DNA from: Flaccisagitta enflata
Taxonomy: Eukaryota > Chaetognatha > Sagittoidea > Aphragmophora
NCBI GenBank assembly: GCA_965153355.1
Contig: OZ231127.1
Span: 25,358,001 to 25,422,000 of the forward strand
Length of the DNA: 64,000 bases
Direction of reading: 5' to 3'
A program made the position numbers and the translations under genes. The notes beneath the pieces were generated by a model. The model searched no databases. It worked only from the letters and a program-made list of their open reading frames with translations, and was not told the DNA's origin. This document shows positions 1-11,465 of this stretch, one piece after another (position 1 is the first letter of the stretch; each line of letters opens with the position of its first letter).

Positions 1-950
1 CCAAATCCCAGCCTCAAGGCCCAAATCCTAGCCAAGGCTAAATTTAACCTGGAGGCTGAGATTTGGGCCTCAAGGCTGGGATCTGGGCCTCTGAGATTTT
101 GACCTGAGGCTGAGATTTGGGCTTCACGGCTGAAATCTGGGCCTCCAGGCTAGGATTTAGGCCTTGAGGCTGGAATTTGGCCTTGAGGCTGGGATTTGGG
201 CCTCAAGACTGGGATTTGGGCCTCAAGACTGGAATTTGGGCCTCCAGGCTAGGATTTAGGCCTTGAGGCTAGAATTTGGCCTTGAGGCTAGGATTTGGGC
301 CTCAAGACTGGGATTTGGGCCTCAAGACTGGAATTTGGGCCTCGGGACTGGGATTTGAGGGGGGTGGACGGAGAAGAAGGAGGAGAAGAAGAAGAAGGAG
401 GAGGAGGAGAAAATCCCCCATATGTGTGAAAGCATAGGTCATCGACCCCTTCGGGGCCGCTGCCCAAAAGGAAGAACTAGTCATCCAAGGATCGCACATG
501 GTCAGCGGTACCCGATGCCCTGCTTGGGGTGACCAAGTGAAGTCGTGGAGTGAGAGCAGGGCAGCGGCCCCAAAGGGCCGATGTCCCGTAGGACACAGGG
601 GGGAATTTCCAGACGTCCTGAGGGGGAATATAGCAGGCCTAAGAGGTAATTGAGGCGGGGTTTGAGGTCTGGATTGAAGATTTATGCCTGAAGATTAGAT
701 TTGAAGTCTGGGGGCAGGCTTTAGGCCTTAGGGGCAGATTTGAGGCCTGGAGGTTTGGTATGAGGCCTGGAATGCTGATTTGAGGTCAGGAGAGCGGATT
801 TGAGGCCTTGAGCTGATTTGAGGCTTTGAGAGCGATTTGAGGCCTGGAGAGCTGATTTGAGGCGGAGAGCTGATTTAGGCCTGGAGGAGGGCTGGAGGGC
901 TTAAGAGGGCCTAAATCAGGCCTGAGAGTGAGGAAATGAGGCCTTGATAG
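1..950. repeat. type D cluster: 20 bp minisatellite plus GC-rich body
   Basis: Bases 1-355 are a degenerate array with a 20 bp unit close to GATTTGGGCCTCAAGACTGG. A purine-rich GGAGAA stretch (361-412) follows, then a type D body (about 420-600) with ATATGTGTGAAAGCATAGGT, TTCGGGGCCGCTGCCC, ATGGTCAGCGGTACCC, AGCAGGGCAGCGGCCCC and a tail AGGACACAGGGGGGAATTT. A second, more diverged array of the GATTTGAGGCCTGGAGAGCT kind runs 600-950. No gene is seen. Confidence 0.8.
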
Positions 951-1059
951 CTATACAAAGATGACAAAAACAGAACATATAATTCATGCATAGTTGAATA
1001 ACATAAAACATTTAAAACATATATAACCATATTCCAGTTTTGCGGATGTTTTGAAACAT

Positions 1060-2020
1060 GATTTTTATATTCTATAGAGAGCAAAAAATTATGTTCTACA
1101 AAAATCACCTCATCATGATTTTGTCCTGAATTTACTCGATGATCTCACATTTTGGGCTCAAAAGAAGAGGAGGACTGGGAGGACCTCCCTGACCAAAGAC
1201 ACTGATCTGAAGGAGGAGAATGATTTTGATGATTGTAGAAGCAACAAAATCATAGATATGGTTTAGTAGTCCCTGCAAAACTTTCAATCACCGCAAAAGC
1301 AGCTCTCGAAAGCCCCTTGGCTCTAATTGGTGGAGGAAAGGGAGGAGGAAAAGGAGGAGTAGGGCAGTTACCTGAAGGGTGAATTTAGCTCAAAATTTAA
1401 AATTCCTCTGCCATCTAACCATACATGCTATGCAGCTTTTGGGCAGTAAATCAGACAAGCAGAGGTCGGTATTTGATCAAGAAACCTGCACGGCAACAGA
1501 ATGGTAAAGTATATGAAAGCAATTTTACGCCCATTGAAACTCTATGGCGTTGCTGTGTGGGTTTTCTTTCCAGATACCAATCTCCTCTTGCCTCACTTCC
1601 TTTTTTAATACGCTTTAGAGTGTATGGTTAGTTGGCTGAGGCGTTCTAAAATTTAGCCACATTTGACCCTCCAGGTAGCATCCCTAAGGAAGAGGAGGGA
1701 AGAGGAGGCAGGAGGAGGAGGAGGGAGGAGGAAATGCATTTAGGGCCATGGGGCTTTCGAGAGCTACTCTTGGGGTGATTGAGAGCTTTGCAGGGATCAT
1801 CAAACCATATTTATGATTTTGTTGCTTCTACCACCATCAAAATCATTCTCCTCCTCCAGCTCAGTCTCTTTGGTCTGAGGGAGGTCCTCCCAGTCTGCCT
1901 CTTTTAAATCCAAAATGTGAGATCATCCAGTAAATTCAGGTTAAAATCATAATGAGGTGATGTTTGGAGTATGTTAGGCTTATCTAAAAATAATTTTTTA
2001 CTTTCTATGGACTATGAAAA
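1060..2020. mobile_element. foldback element with about 370 bp inverted arms
   Basis: The left arm (about 1060-1425) and right arm (about 1620-2020) are inverted copies. For example AAAATGTGAGATCATC occurs at the right arm and its complement at 1140-1155, and CCATCTAACCATACA (1410-1424) pairs with TGTATGGTTAG at 1620. The spacer is about 190 bp. The arms have diverged by substitutions and small indels. No transposase frame is present, and target duplications were not identified. Confidence 0.75.
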
Positions 2021-2184
2021 TCAAAACAATGCATCAATACCCTTACCAGAATGCTTGGTAAACTTTATTTAGTGCTGTCCCACAAGCAAATAAGGTAGCA
2101 GTGTATCAGGGAGATGGAAAATCAAATAGGATACAGTTGAACCCCGCTCTAATGGACCCGCCCGAAGAGGATACGAGGTAGGAG

Positions 2185-2455
2185 AGAGTTATGTGGGAGT
2201 GTGTCTCCGTGTGTCTGTCTGTGTGTCTGTCTGTGTATCCGTCCGAGTATGTGTGTGTCACTGTTTGTGTCTGTGGGTGTGTCTCTGTTTGTGTGTCTGT
2301 GGGTGTGTGTGTGTGTGTCTTTCTGTCTATGTGCGTCTGTGTCTGTGTCTGTATCATTGCCTGCGAGCGCGCGTGTGTGTGCTTGTGTGCGCGCGCGTTC
2401 TTGCTTTTGTCGATGTGTCTGTCTCTCTGTCTGCGTGTGTGTGTCTTCAGAGACC
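2185..2455. repeat. TGTC/TG-rich low-complexity tract
   Basis: Imperfect TGTGTCTG units with a TGCGCGCGCG stretch near 2390. Every reading frame across it is open on one strand because stops are rare in such sequence, so apparent cysteine-rich proteins here are artefacts. Confidence 0.85.
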
Positions 2456-2843
2456 AACAAAACCATTGTCTATAATTCCTTCTGCATTCCTGCGCCCTTT
2501 TATAATCGGCCGCACGCTGGCTCTCGCTCCATGAAATCTTTTTTGAGACCACCCTAATGAGGACGACTGATAATTTCTTTAATAGAGCCCCCATCGATAA
2601 ATGACACACTGATAACGCGTAAAAGAATCTTTCGAAGGAAGAGTTTTTTAGTCGGGGACGTGCGACACTAGCCACTTTTCGGTCCATCCATTCGTCAGTC
2701 CGTCCATTGGTCTGTCCGTCCATCCTTCCATGACATTCGTCGATTTAGCGCCTTTATACCTCAACGCTCCTGCGGTCCCAGTCGTATTCTTTGAGTGCGA
2801 CTTAGCATTGTCCTGTCCATTGGCCCGTCAATTGGTTAATGTA

Positions 2844-3224
2844 TTTTTAGTCGCGTGCACGCGACTCTACAACCCGCTTTGTCGGTCCGTCCGTCCGTCG
2901 GTCTGTCCGTCCATCGGTCTGTCCGTCCGTCGGTCCGTCACACTTTACTTTTTTGTACTATAACGTCAACTCTTAGGTCATTTTAAGTCATTTTAAGTCA
3001 TTTATAGTTATTCTAAGTCATTTTGAGTCAGTCTAAGTCATTTTAAGTCATTTTAAGTCATTTTAAGTTATTTTAAGTTATTTTTGGTTTTTTGTTTTTT
3101 TAGTCATTTTAAGTCAATTTTGGTCATTTTAGGTCATTCTAAGTCATTGAAAGTCATTCTAAGTCATTCTAAGTCACTCTTTGTCTGTAAGTCTCGCACG
3201 CGACTTATAGGTGTTGGCCTTGTT
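2844..3224 (-). mobile_element. type A hairpin element, full-length long form
   Basis: Read on the minus strand it begins AACAAGGCCAACACCTATAA, then GTCGCGTGCG, a tandem array of about 10 bp AATGACTTAA-like units (2965-3185), a GGAC/GACC array (2882-2940), and the terminal hairpin GTCGCGTGCACGCGAC followed by TAAAAA. The hairpin is a perfect palindrome. No coding capacity is visible, so it is a non-autonomous element. Confidence 0.8.
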
Positions 3225-3487
3225 TTTTTAGTTAGTACTTGTTGACTATCAAACAGCAGAGCAGAAACACAAGTTACAAGCTTGCGATAGGCAGGCTTGA
3301 CAAGTTGTCCATTGTAGAAAATATAAAATTGTCATCGTCTAGCCTTGTCACTCGTCATTGAGTTTCTCATTAAGCAGACACCCCACAATTCAGGCCGCCG
3401 TGGACCTGGTGCATAATTATCGTCACGTGTGGACGATCGTCATCGATTCGGATCAAGATTTTTATTCGACTTCTTGGTCCCCGGGAA

Positions 3488-4770
3488 CGAACAGTGTCAT
3501 TCTCCAGTGCAATAAGGGAGACAGGTAATAACATCAAAACCAGGAATAGCGTCATTCACCAGGGCAATAAGGGAGACAGGTAATAACCCAAAAACTACAA
3601 ACAGTGTCATTTTCCAGTGCTAGAAGGGAGACAGGTAATAACACCAAAATTATGAACATTGAACAGTGTCATTCCCCAGTGCAATAAGGGAGACAGATAA
3701 TAACACCAAAACTACAAACAGTGTCATTCTTCAGTGCAATAAGGGAGACAGGTAATAACACCAAAACTACGAACAGCGTCATTCTCCAGGGCAATAAGGG
3801 AGACAGGTAATAACACCAAAATTATGAACAGCGTCATTCTTCAGTGCAATAAAGGAGACAGGTAATAACACCAAAACTACAAACAGCGTCATTCTTCAGG
3901 GCAATTAAGGAGACTGGTAATATCACCAAAACTACAAACAGCATCATTCTCCAGGGCAATTAGGGAGACAGGTAATAACACCAAAACCAGGGCAATAAGG
4001 GAGACAGGTAATAACCCAAAAACTACAAACAGTGTCATTTTCCAGTGCTAGAAGGGAGACAGGTAATAACACCAAAATTATGAACATTGAACAGTGTCAT
4101 TCCCCAGTGCAATAAGGGAGACAGATAATAACACCAAAACTACAAACAGTGTCATTCTTCAGGGCAATAAGGGAGACAGGTAATAACACCAAAACTACGA
4201 ACAGCGTCATTCTCCAGGGCAATAAGGGAGACAGGTAATAACACCAAAACTACAAGAGTGTCATTCTCCAGTGCTATATGGGAGACAAGTAATAAACTAC
4301 AAACTACAAACAGCGTCATTCTCCAGGGCAATTAGGGAAACGGGTCATAAAACCAAAACAGCATCATTCTTCAGGGCAATTAGGGAGACAGGCAATAACA
4401 CCAAAACTATGAACAGCGTCATTCTCCAGTGCAATAAAGGAGACAGGCAATAACACCAAAACTAGGAACAGCGTCATTCTCCAGTGCAATGAGGAAGAAG
4501 GGTAATAACACCAAAACTACGAACAGCGTCATTCTCCAGGGCATTAAGGGAGACAAGTAATAACACCAAAACTACAAACAGCGTCTTTCTCCAGGGCAAT
4601 AAGGGAGATAGGTAATAACACCAAAACTACGAACACAATCATTCTCCAGTGCAATAAGGGAGACAGGTAATAACACCAAAACTACAAACAGCGTCATTCT
4701 CCAGGGCAATAAGGGAGACAGGTAATAACACCAAAACTACGAACAGCGTCATTCAATAGGGCAATAAGGG
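3488..4770. repeat. satellite array, 55 bp unit
   Basis: About 23 head-to-tail copies of a 55 bp unit with GCAATAAGGGAGACAGGTAA and CACCAAAACTACGAACAGCG. Units differ by scattered substitutions and short deletions. Bases 3558-3820 recur almost unchanged at 3986-4248 (offset 428), so part of the array was copied as a block of several units. Confidence 0.9.
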
Positions 4771-5590
4771 GGATTATTCATAGACGAGCACTCAAAATGC
4801 TAGCAGAATGAAACAAGAAATAACTGGTCAGTCCTCAAGAAATGGGAAAAGGGTCATCAACCATCAGCATCATCACGGACACTTGGTCAAAATTCTTTTC
4901 GTCTTGTTCTTTTCAGAGTCTTTGCTCGGCTGCACGGTGGCCGTTTTTCGAATCTCGAGGGATCTCTACGCAACTCTTTCACTGGATTTCTCATCTAATT
5001 ATTTCTTAAACCCACGCCATCAATCGCAAACTCATTAACCAGTAACCAATCTAATCGTCCATGATTCTTCCGACATTTATGTTTTTTCCGAGCTTACAAT
5101 TCCGAGCTTGCAATTGACTTTCATGCAAAATGAGACTTCGTTTTTAACGTTTAACGCGTATTTCTTTCGTATGCAGGCAACTCTTAAGGAGCAGCACCCT
5201 TCCGTCCCTTTGTTAGTTCCGTATAAAACCGTTTGCCAAAGAAGTTAATTTTAGAGATTTTTGACGATTCCAAACAACTGACATGAAGTCCATTACTTTA
5301 AGATCGCGGACTCTACAAGAAGCTTTGTCTGCCCTGTCTGTCCATCCGTCGGTAAGTCTGTCCATCCGTCGGTAAGTCTGTCCATCCTTCGGTAAGTCTG
5401 TCCATCCATCCACCACGCACAAGTCAGAAAGGGTAGAAACGCGCATTTCCCCTTTCTGCATGTGTGTGTGGGGGGGGGGTGCTAGAATGAGGTTAATTGC
5501 CCCGCCCGCCCATCCGTGACGACATCATAGTAACCCCACGTTACTTGTTCTTTGACGTTTTAATTTTTTAGTTTGATTTCAAGTAGCAGA
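4771..5590. other. no gene seen; small CCGTC repeat
   Basis: Mixed-composition DNA. The only structure noted is a triplicated 18 bp unit TCTGTCCATCCGTCGGTAAG near 5334-5405, and a G9 run at 5471. Confidence 0.5.
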
Positions 5591-5639
5591 CTATCGTCTA
5601 TCGACCCTAGAGGAGGCTGTCAGTCCATCCGTCGGTCCA

Positions 5640-6245
5640 TCGTGTAGATTTGCGTATTTTAGATGCTGGTTGTGTGTTTGTTTTGAGTGAGTGTGGGTGT
5701 GTGTTTTGGGTGTGTACTGTGTAGTTGTGTGTGTTGTGTGGTGTGAGTGTGTGTTTTGTGTGTGAGTGTGGGTGTGTGTTTTGAGTGTGTGAATGTGGGT
5801 GTGTGTGTTGTGAGTGTGGGTGTGTGTTTTGTGTGTGTGAGTGTGTATGAGTATGTGTTTAGATGCTGGTTGTGTGTGTGTTTTGAGTGAGTGTGGGTGT
5901 GTGTTTTGAGTGAGTGTGGGTGTGTGTTTTGAGTGGGTGTGTGGGTGGGTGTTTTGGGTGTTTGGGTGTGTGTTTTGGGTGTGTGGGTGTGTGTCTTGTG
6001 TGTGTGTTTTGGGTGTGTGGGTGTGTGTCTTGTGTGTGTGTGTGTGGGTGTGTGTTTTGGGTGTGTGGGTGTGTTTTAAATGTGTGAATGTGGGTGTGTG
6101 TTTTGTGAGTGTGTGTTTTGTGTGTTCGAGTATGTGTTTTGTGTGTGTTTTGTGTGTGTGTGTTTTGGGTGTGTGTTTATGTTTAGTGTGTGTGTGCTGT
6201 GTGTGTGTGTTTTGAGTGTTTTTGTGTATGTGTTTTGTTTGTGTG
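5640..6245. repeat. GTGTGTTTTG-type minisatellite
   Basis: Variable units built from GTGTGTGTTTTG(A/G)GTG(A)GTGTGGGT. The segment GATGCTGGTTGTGTGTTTG (5661) recurs at 5862, which suggests block duplication of about 200 bp. Open frames through it reflect the lack of stops in TG repeats. Confidence 0.85.
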
Positions 6246-6384
6246 CACACTGGCCCTAATTGGCCACCTAGGCCATAGGCCATAACCACCACCTTCCACC
6301 CTCACACTGGCCTTAATTGAACACCCATCAAGCTCCTAGGCCTATCTCAACTATATCCACCCATAACCACCGCCTGCACCCTGT

Positions 6385-6443
6385 GTGTCTGTGTGTGTGT
6401 GTTTTTGAGTGTGTGTGTGTTTTGTTTTTGAGTGTGTGTGTGT

Positions 6444-6540
<97 letters not shown>
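6385..6540. repeat. (GT)n microsatellite
   Basis: Interrupted GT/TTTTGA repeats lead into a pure (TG)n run of about 90 bases (6449-6539), ending about 105 bases from the donor of the importin-4 exon at 6646-6788. Confidence 0.95.
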
Positions 6541-6541
<1 letters not shown>

Positions 6542-6645
6542 AAGACGTGGATTTGGAAGGGGATGGGGGGTTGTACGCCTCTGCCCACCCATCCGCGAGG
6601 ATTTTGTGACCCTGCGTTACATTTTTTTGTCAACTTGAAACTTAC

Positions 6646-6788
6646 GTGCATCTTCTGAGATCGGGGTCGTCGAGCTCTGAAATGAGTTTGAGACCCAATT
6701 GGATGCATTCTTCCGCCAAAGGCATGAAATTGTTCTTGCCGATTGTCCGGGCCATCATTCCTAACGTATCCACCGCTTGAGTTTGAAG
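6646..6788 (-). CDS. IPO4: importin-4, internal exon (HEAT repeats)
   Basis: This 143-base exon encodes 47 residues plus two bases: LQTQAVDTLGMMARTIGKNN, then FMPLAEECIQLGLKLISELD, then DPDLRRC and AC of the next codon. The PLAEEC...LGL...DDPDLRRCT pattern is a hallmark of importin-4 (human PLAEECCQLGLGLCDQVDDPDLRRCT, recalled). The acceptor is TGTGTGCAG and the donor is GTAAGT starting at 6645. The frame is open through the whole exon. It joins in phase 0 to the exon at 11455-11558 across a 4.7 kb intron that contains two MITE-like elements (8572-9352 and 10388-10897) and several type D segments. One D copy starts only about 15 bases upstream of this acceptor. The next exon, expected to begin (T)YSLFAA, was not found between 1 and 6645. 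Confidence 0.93.
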
Positions 6789-6802
6789 CTGCACACAGAA
6801 AA

Positions 6803-8430
6803 TAGTCGAAATAGTCGCAAAAGCGTAACATGGTCAGCGGTACCTGATGCCCCAATGTTGATTTATGTTGGGATAAGATGAGAGGGGCAGCAGCCCCGGA
6901 GAAGCCGATACCTTACGATTTCATGCTGAAAAATTGCAGGGTCTTAAAGACCTGATTTGGAGTCCAAGTAGCCTGATTTTAGGTTTGAGATGCCTGATTT
7001 GATACCTGTGAAGCCTGGGGGGATTTAGCCAAATATTGGGTTTGAGAAGCTGGTTTTAGGACTTGAAGGCCTGATTTTGGGTTGGAAAGGTCAAATTAAG
7101 GTCTGTAAGGCCTAAGTTGAGGTCTGGAAAGCCTGATTTGCAGGCATGATTTTAGAGCGAGCCCGCGAGCCCTATGTTCTCTATTTTGCTCTTGGGCTCT
7201 AACGTTTTGCAAGCTCTTAAGCCCGGCTGGCTCTTTCTCATTGGGATGGATTCAAAGTGCTCAAGCGGGTTGATATGAGTAAAATTTTTGAAAATCATTT
7301 AGTTTGGAGTCATTTTTCGATTTTTCCACAAACTGAATCATTGTTGTAATGATTCTTTTATCATTTCATCATATGACCAGTTGCTGTTATCAGTAATCTA
7401 GGCTGATATGAGGATAAAATTTGGCATAACAGTTTACCCGGGCTCATGGTTTTCCTGTCGGGCTCTGTCAAATTGTGGGGATCGAGCCTGACCGGCTCAG
7501 TCAAAAAAATTACTAAAATCAGGCCTGCTGATATGGGGTCCTAAAGGCCTGTTTTAGAGCCTGAGAAGGTCTGATTTGAGATCTGAAAGGCCTGATTAGG
7601 GGTCCAAGAGGCCTGATTTGAGGTCTGGGAGGCCTGATTTGAGGTCAGAAAGGCCTGATTTGGGGTCTGAGAAGCCTGATTTAGTGTCTGAGAAGCCTGA
7701 TTTGGGGTCTGAGAAGCCTGATTTGGGGTCTGAAAGACATGCTTTTAGTTCTGAAATGCCTGTTCCACATAGGATGATTTCCTCGGGTTTCCATCTGTCT
7801 GTTGTGCCCCTCTCCTGGGACCTAGAACTAAGCTCCTTTAACTTTAAATTAGGCCTCCCAGACCCTGATACAGGCCTGATTTTAGGTCTGATGGGCCTGT
7901 ATAAGGATCTGGGAGGCCTAATTTAAGGTCCAAGGGGCCTAGTTCTAGGTCTCGGGAGTGGGGGGAAGACAGACAGATAGACGGAAACCTGAGAAAATCA
8001 CCCTATGTGGATTGTGGAATCATAGGTCATCAGCATCCTCACCTCCCGAGCCACTGCCCAAAAACGATAGATGGTCAGCGGTAAACAATAAATGTGGCAA
8101 TGACTAATGAGATAGTGAGAGGGGCAGCAGTCTCAGAGGTGATGCAGTCTCAATGAACTATGGAAGGTCTCATGGAGAACTAAGACCTATAGGGTTAAGG
8201 CGAATCTTTTGGGCTACAATTTCAGCCTGGTGGCTGGTATTTGAGTCTCGAGGGTAGGATTAGGATCTTAAAACTGGGATTTGGACAGGTCTCACAGCTT
8301 AGATCTGAACTTCCGGACCTGGAGGGATGGGTGGTGGATAAGGATAAATTTACTTACATATGTGAAAGCATAGGTCTTTAGCCACTTTGGGGCCACTGCC
8401 CAAAAGGAAATCGTTAAGATATTTTTTTCT
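6803..8430. repeat. type D bodies and minisatellites in importin-4 intron
   Basis: A D body begins at about 6803 (AATAGTCGCAAAAGCGTAAC, ATGGTCAGCGGTACC, GAGGGGCAGCAGCCCC to about 6905). GCCTGATTTGGGGTCTGAGA-like units follow (6940-7160, 7520-7760, 7850-7960), then a second body (about 7995-8150, AGCATCATAGGTCATCAGC-like, GGTCAGCGGTAA) and a partial third one (8340-8410). The stretch 7165-7510 is non-tandem and shows no gene. Confidence 0.7.
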
Positions 8431-8571
8431 GAATCTTTTTTTTTTTGGGGGGGGGGGAGAGGGTCTCTATAAAGATCCACGCGAAGCATAAAGGATAACA
8501 GCTGTCGAAATCTCTAATTAGATACAGTTACGTTTCACAACAACAGATAAGAGTAGCAAAAATCTAACTTA

Positions 8572-9352
8572 CCCTGTTTTCAAAAGCAACTGGAACCAGC
8601 AAAACCTATATTGTGCCCAAAGTATTCACATTTGGATATCCAGATTGGTTTTGTCTAAAAGCACATGACCTACCATTTACTCATGCAAAATTTCATAGCA
8701 GTGGCTCTAGTAGTTTAGCTTCCACATAATTCTGAGTAAAAATGTAGTAAGCCCCATAAGAGGCTCCTCAAAAATTTGATTGAATGATCCCCATTACTTT
8801 TAGATAATGTCATTTCTCTAAGAATCAAATAAAAGTAGCCAGATTGGTCTTTAAACATGGATAATGTTCTTTTTTTATATATCTCAAGAAAGAACAATCA
8901 AAATTGTAATATTCACGTTTTTTCCATGTGGCAAATTTGATTTTTCCTCTAATTTTTCAAAGTCTGAAAAAGTTTTTTATTCCATCAAATGTCATAAAAG
9001 GCCTCAATTTTTTCTTTTTCGAAAATCATGAAAAATTAAAACTGATGCAAAAGAGGGGTCAATGGATATCCATTTAAGACCAGCTTGGTGATTTTAGCTC
9101 AATTTTTACAAAAATGACAATAGTTTATTGATGCAAATTTCTGTAAAAATGCCATTTTTAAGAACAAATTCATGAAATTTCACCATATTTCAAAAATATG
9201 TGGAAGCTTAACCACAAGAGCCACTGCTATGAAATTTTGCATGAATAAATGGTAGGTTATTTGCTTTTAGACAAAAAAATCCAGATATCCAAGTGTGATT
9301 ACTTCGGGCACAATAAAGGTTTTGCTGGTTCCAGTCGCTTTTGAAAACAGGG
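8572..9352. mobile_element. TA-flanked MITE-like element with about 155 bp inverted ends
   Basis: The ends CCCTGTTTTCAAAAGCAACT (8572) and the complement of 9333-9352 pair with one mismatch, and the pairing continues about 155 bases (GGAACCAGCAAAACC, TGTGCCC, TTTCATAGCAGTGGCTCT). Each end is bordered by TA (8570-8571 and 9353-9354), the target duplication of Tc1/mariner-type elements. There is no transposase frame in the 781 bp. It lies in the importin-4 intron. Confidence 0.85.
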
Positions 9353-9354
9353 TA

Positions 9355-10387
9355 ATTACTTAAAGGGGATAATCTTATACTATCAGAAACAGTATTTTAA
9401 AATCTTCTAAAGCTCATTTCCACAATAAACCGGCTCAGCTGAAATTCATAACATAACAAGCAAAAACTTCTACTTTTTTTTCATGAAGGTAGCTGTTGTA
9501 ACAAATTATCTAATTATTTAATTAGCTATGTAGCAAAAAATAAGCCAAAATCACCTATTTTTTATATCACACTGATTTCACACTCAAAACCACTATGAAA
9601 AAGACAAAAAAATTATTGAGCCTACCCAACTATAGTAAGGGTATGATTTTCTAACAATTGTTGCCTAATGGTGATTTGATATTCAAACTACAACTATGAG
9701 ACAATTGTTTTTTTTAAGTTTAACTTCTCTTTTGATGTGATATCGTGATATCAGGACCCGAGTGCCTGACATTGTCACAGTCAGTGCTTTTCACTAAGCT
9801 GCTATTGTACATGAGGGTTATTCTGAAGACCCTGTACTAAGCCACCAAGGTGAATTCTTTATATCATACGAAAGATTTAATTTGCTTTTAGATATTTTGT
9901 TCAAGGATAGTCATGAGGGGTCCGGATTAAGCCCCAGTGAGAGCTCCCTAGGCTCTCATCCTTTTTATAATCTTTTTTGGAAGCACTGTTGTTCCAACCA
10001 TCATAGATTATTTTTGTTTAATTGCAATCCCTAAGGAAAGACTAAAGGTTTGATGGTGTCCAGTTGTCATTTACTAAGGAAAAATTTCACTTACAGTTGA
10101 TATGTCCAAAATGATTCTTTTTCTGATTTTGACATAAAGTAGGATACTGTACTTTAAAGGGCAATATCTTAGGTATTATTGAAAAAAAATTTTCCCCCCT
10201 TTAGTACAGACATAACCCAATTTACATGTAAAATTTCAGACCTTAATGTCAATTCTAGCTGGAGATATTGATTTTTGAAGACAGTGTCCTAATGTGTTAA
10301 CACCCTGTTACACTTATGTTACTCTGATTATGATAAGAATTAATATAGTTGAACACATTTTGAGTATAAGAATGTTTTTTTTTAATA
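9355..10387. other. AT-rich intronic DNA, no gene seen
   Basis: AT-rich sequence within the 4.7 kb importin-4 intron. Neither strand shows an exon-like open stretch with splice sites, and no tandem repeat stands out. Confidence 0.5.
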
Positions 10388-10897
10388 CCGGGTGATCAGC
10401 CGGAATTGAGTAAATGTATGATGCCATTACTCTTTAACTGAAAAAGCAAGATTATTGGGGATGGTCTAGAATTGAAGAGAATTGCTGAACTTTTGCTTAT
10501 CTAAAAAAAAATGGCCCCATATTATCAAGGAAACAGCCATATTTCAAATTAAGTCAATTTTGAAAAGTGGTGCACTTTGGCGCAAAATCCTCCATTTTTA
10601 AGCTTTAAATTCTATATTTCCAACCCGATTTTTTAAACTTTTGCCGTAAATTGATTGCTAATGCATCAAAAAAAGACATTTTTTTAGGTCAAGAGTCTTG
10701 ACCATTTTTTTTTTGACCTATGGTTTGTTCCTGGACGCCGTGTACTCCAATTTTGGCATCAATTCCAAATCTGGAAAAAAAGCAACTACAGCTATTACTT
10801 GCAAGCCTTTTGTAACACACTTTTGCCAAAATTTCAACTATCAGTGGTTTAGTCTCAGCGTCCAAAAAAATTTACTCAGTTAAGGCTGATCACCCAA
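10388..10897. mobile_element. TA-flanked MITE-like element, 510 bp
   Basis: The left end CCGGGTGATCAGCC plus GGAATTGAGTAAAT pairs with the complement of the right end (TTGGGTGATCAGCC plus TTAACTGAGTAAAT), giving terminal inverted repeats of about 28 bp. TA flanks both ends (10386-10387, 10898-10899). The interior has no plausible transposase, so it is non-autonomous. It is intronic to importin-4. Confidence 0.8.
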
Positions 10898-11415
10898 TAT
10901 GATCTAAAAAAATATCAAATTCTGAGCATAGGGCTCAAATTTCAGGCTATTAGATACAACCATTACGAAATTATATTTTTTAACAATGTTAACAAATTCA
11001 GACAACTAAAATCCGCCAGTCTAGTTTATTGTGGAAATTGCCTGAATGAGAGAAACTGCTATTCAGTAATAACATAACAAAATTCAACATTCTTTTTTAA
11101 AACCTTTATCAATAGCTTTATAATATTCATGTATATATGATTCAGCATACTCTTGAGATCCGTGTTTGCGAGATTTGACTGTAAATACCAAGTAAGCAGA
11201 ACCCAAGAGAAACAGGATGAAACTTGTTATTACAGCACGGACAACGATTACCATTCAACCATCTCTCACTATAAATTAACAATTGATGGTAAAAATAAAC
11301 GAGTCTCACAACCGACAAAAGAAATCCAGACATTTGAGAACTGGATGTAACTCGAGAACACGGCCCACAAACAAAAGCTTTTGGGAATTCCCGGCCCAAA
11401 AAATGACATACAAAT

Positions 11416-11465
11416 CAAATGGGTCAAACCTTGATAAAGTCAAATGGGTCAAACCTTGATAAAGT
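11416..11465 (-). repeat. 25 bp tandem duplication over an importin-4 splice donor
   Basis: Bases 11416-11440 and 11441-11465 are identical (CAAATGGGTCAAACCTTGAT plus AAAGT). The duplicated unit contains the exon end CTTTATCAAG and the donor GTTTGA on the minus strand, so two equal donors sit 25 bases apart. Confidence 0.95.

Noticed and set aside
2106-2723. 205-codon minus-strand frame rich in Thr/His/Asp
   Set aside because: Produced by the TGTG/TGTC repeat; no stop codons arise in such repeats and there is no domain.
2844-3224. AAGTCATTTT repeats as a CRISPR-like array or telomere
   Set aside because: Units are contiguous without spacers, degenerate, and bounded by type A element ends; eukaryotic context.
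3488-4770. 55 bp repeats as a CRISPR array
   Set aside because: No unique spacers; whole units repeat with substitutions, as in a satellite.
4871-5040. Plus-strand exon (LLGCTVAVFRISRDLYATLS...)
   Set aside because: Open frame with plausible composition, but no splice sites, no family likeness and wrong strand for importin-4.
5591-6292. 233-codon His/Thr frame, the longest open frame in the window
   Set aside because: It is the CA/TG minisatellite read in frame; the flanks are not coding.
7470-7500. tRNA B-box-like GGGATCGAGCC
   Set aside because: No A-box or cloverleaf around it; no tRNA gene was found anywhere in the window.
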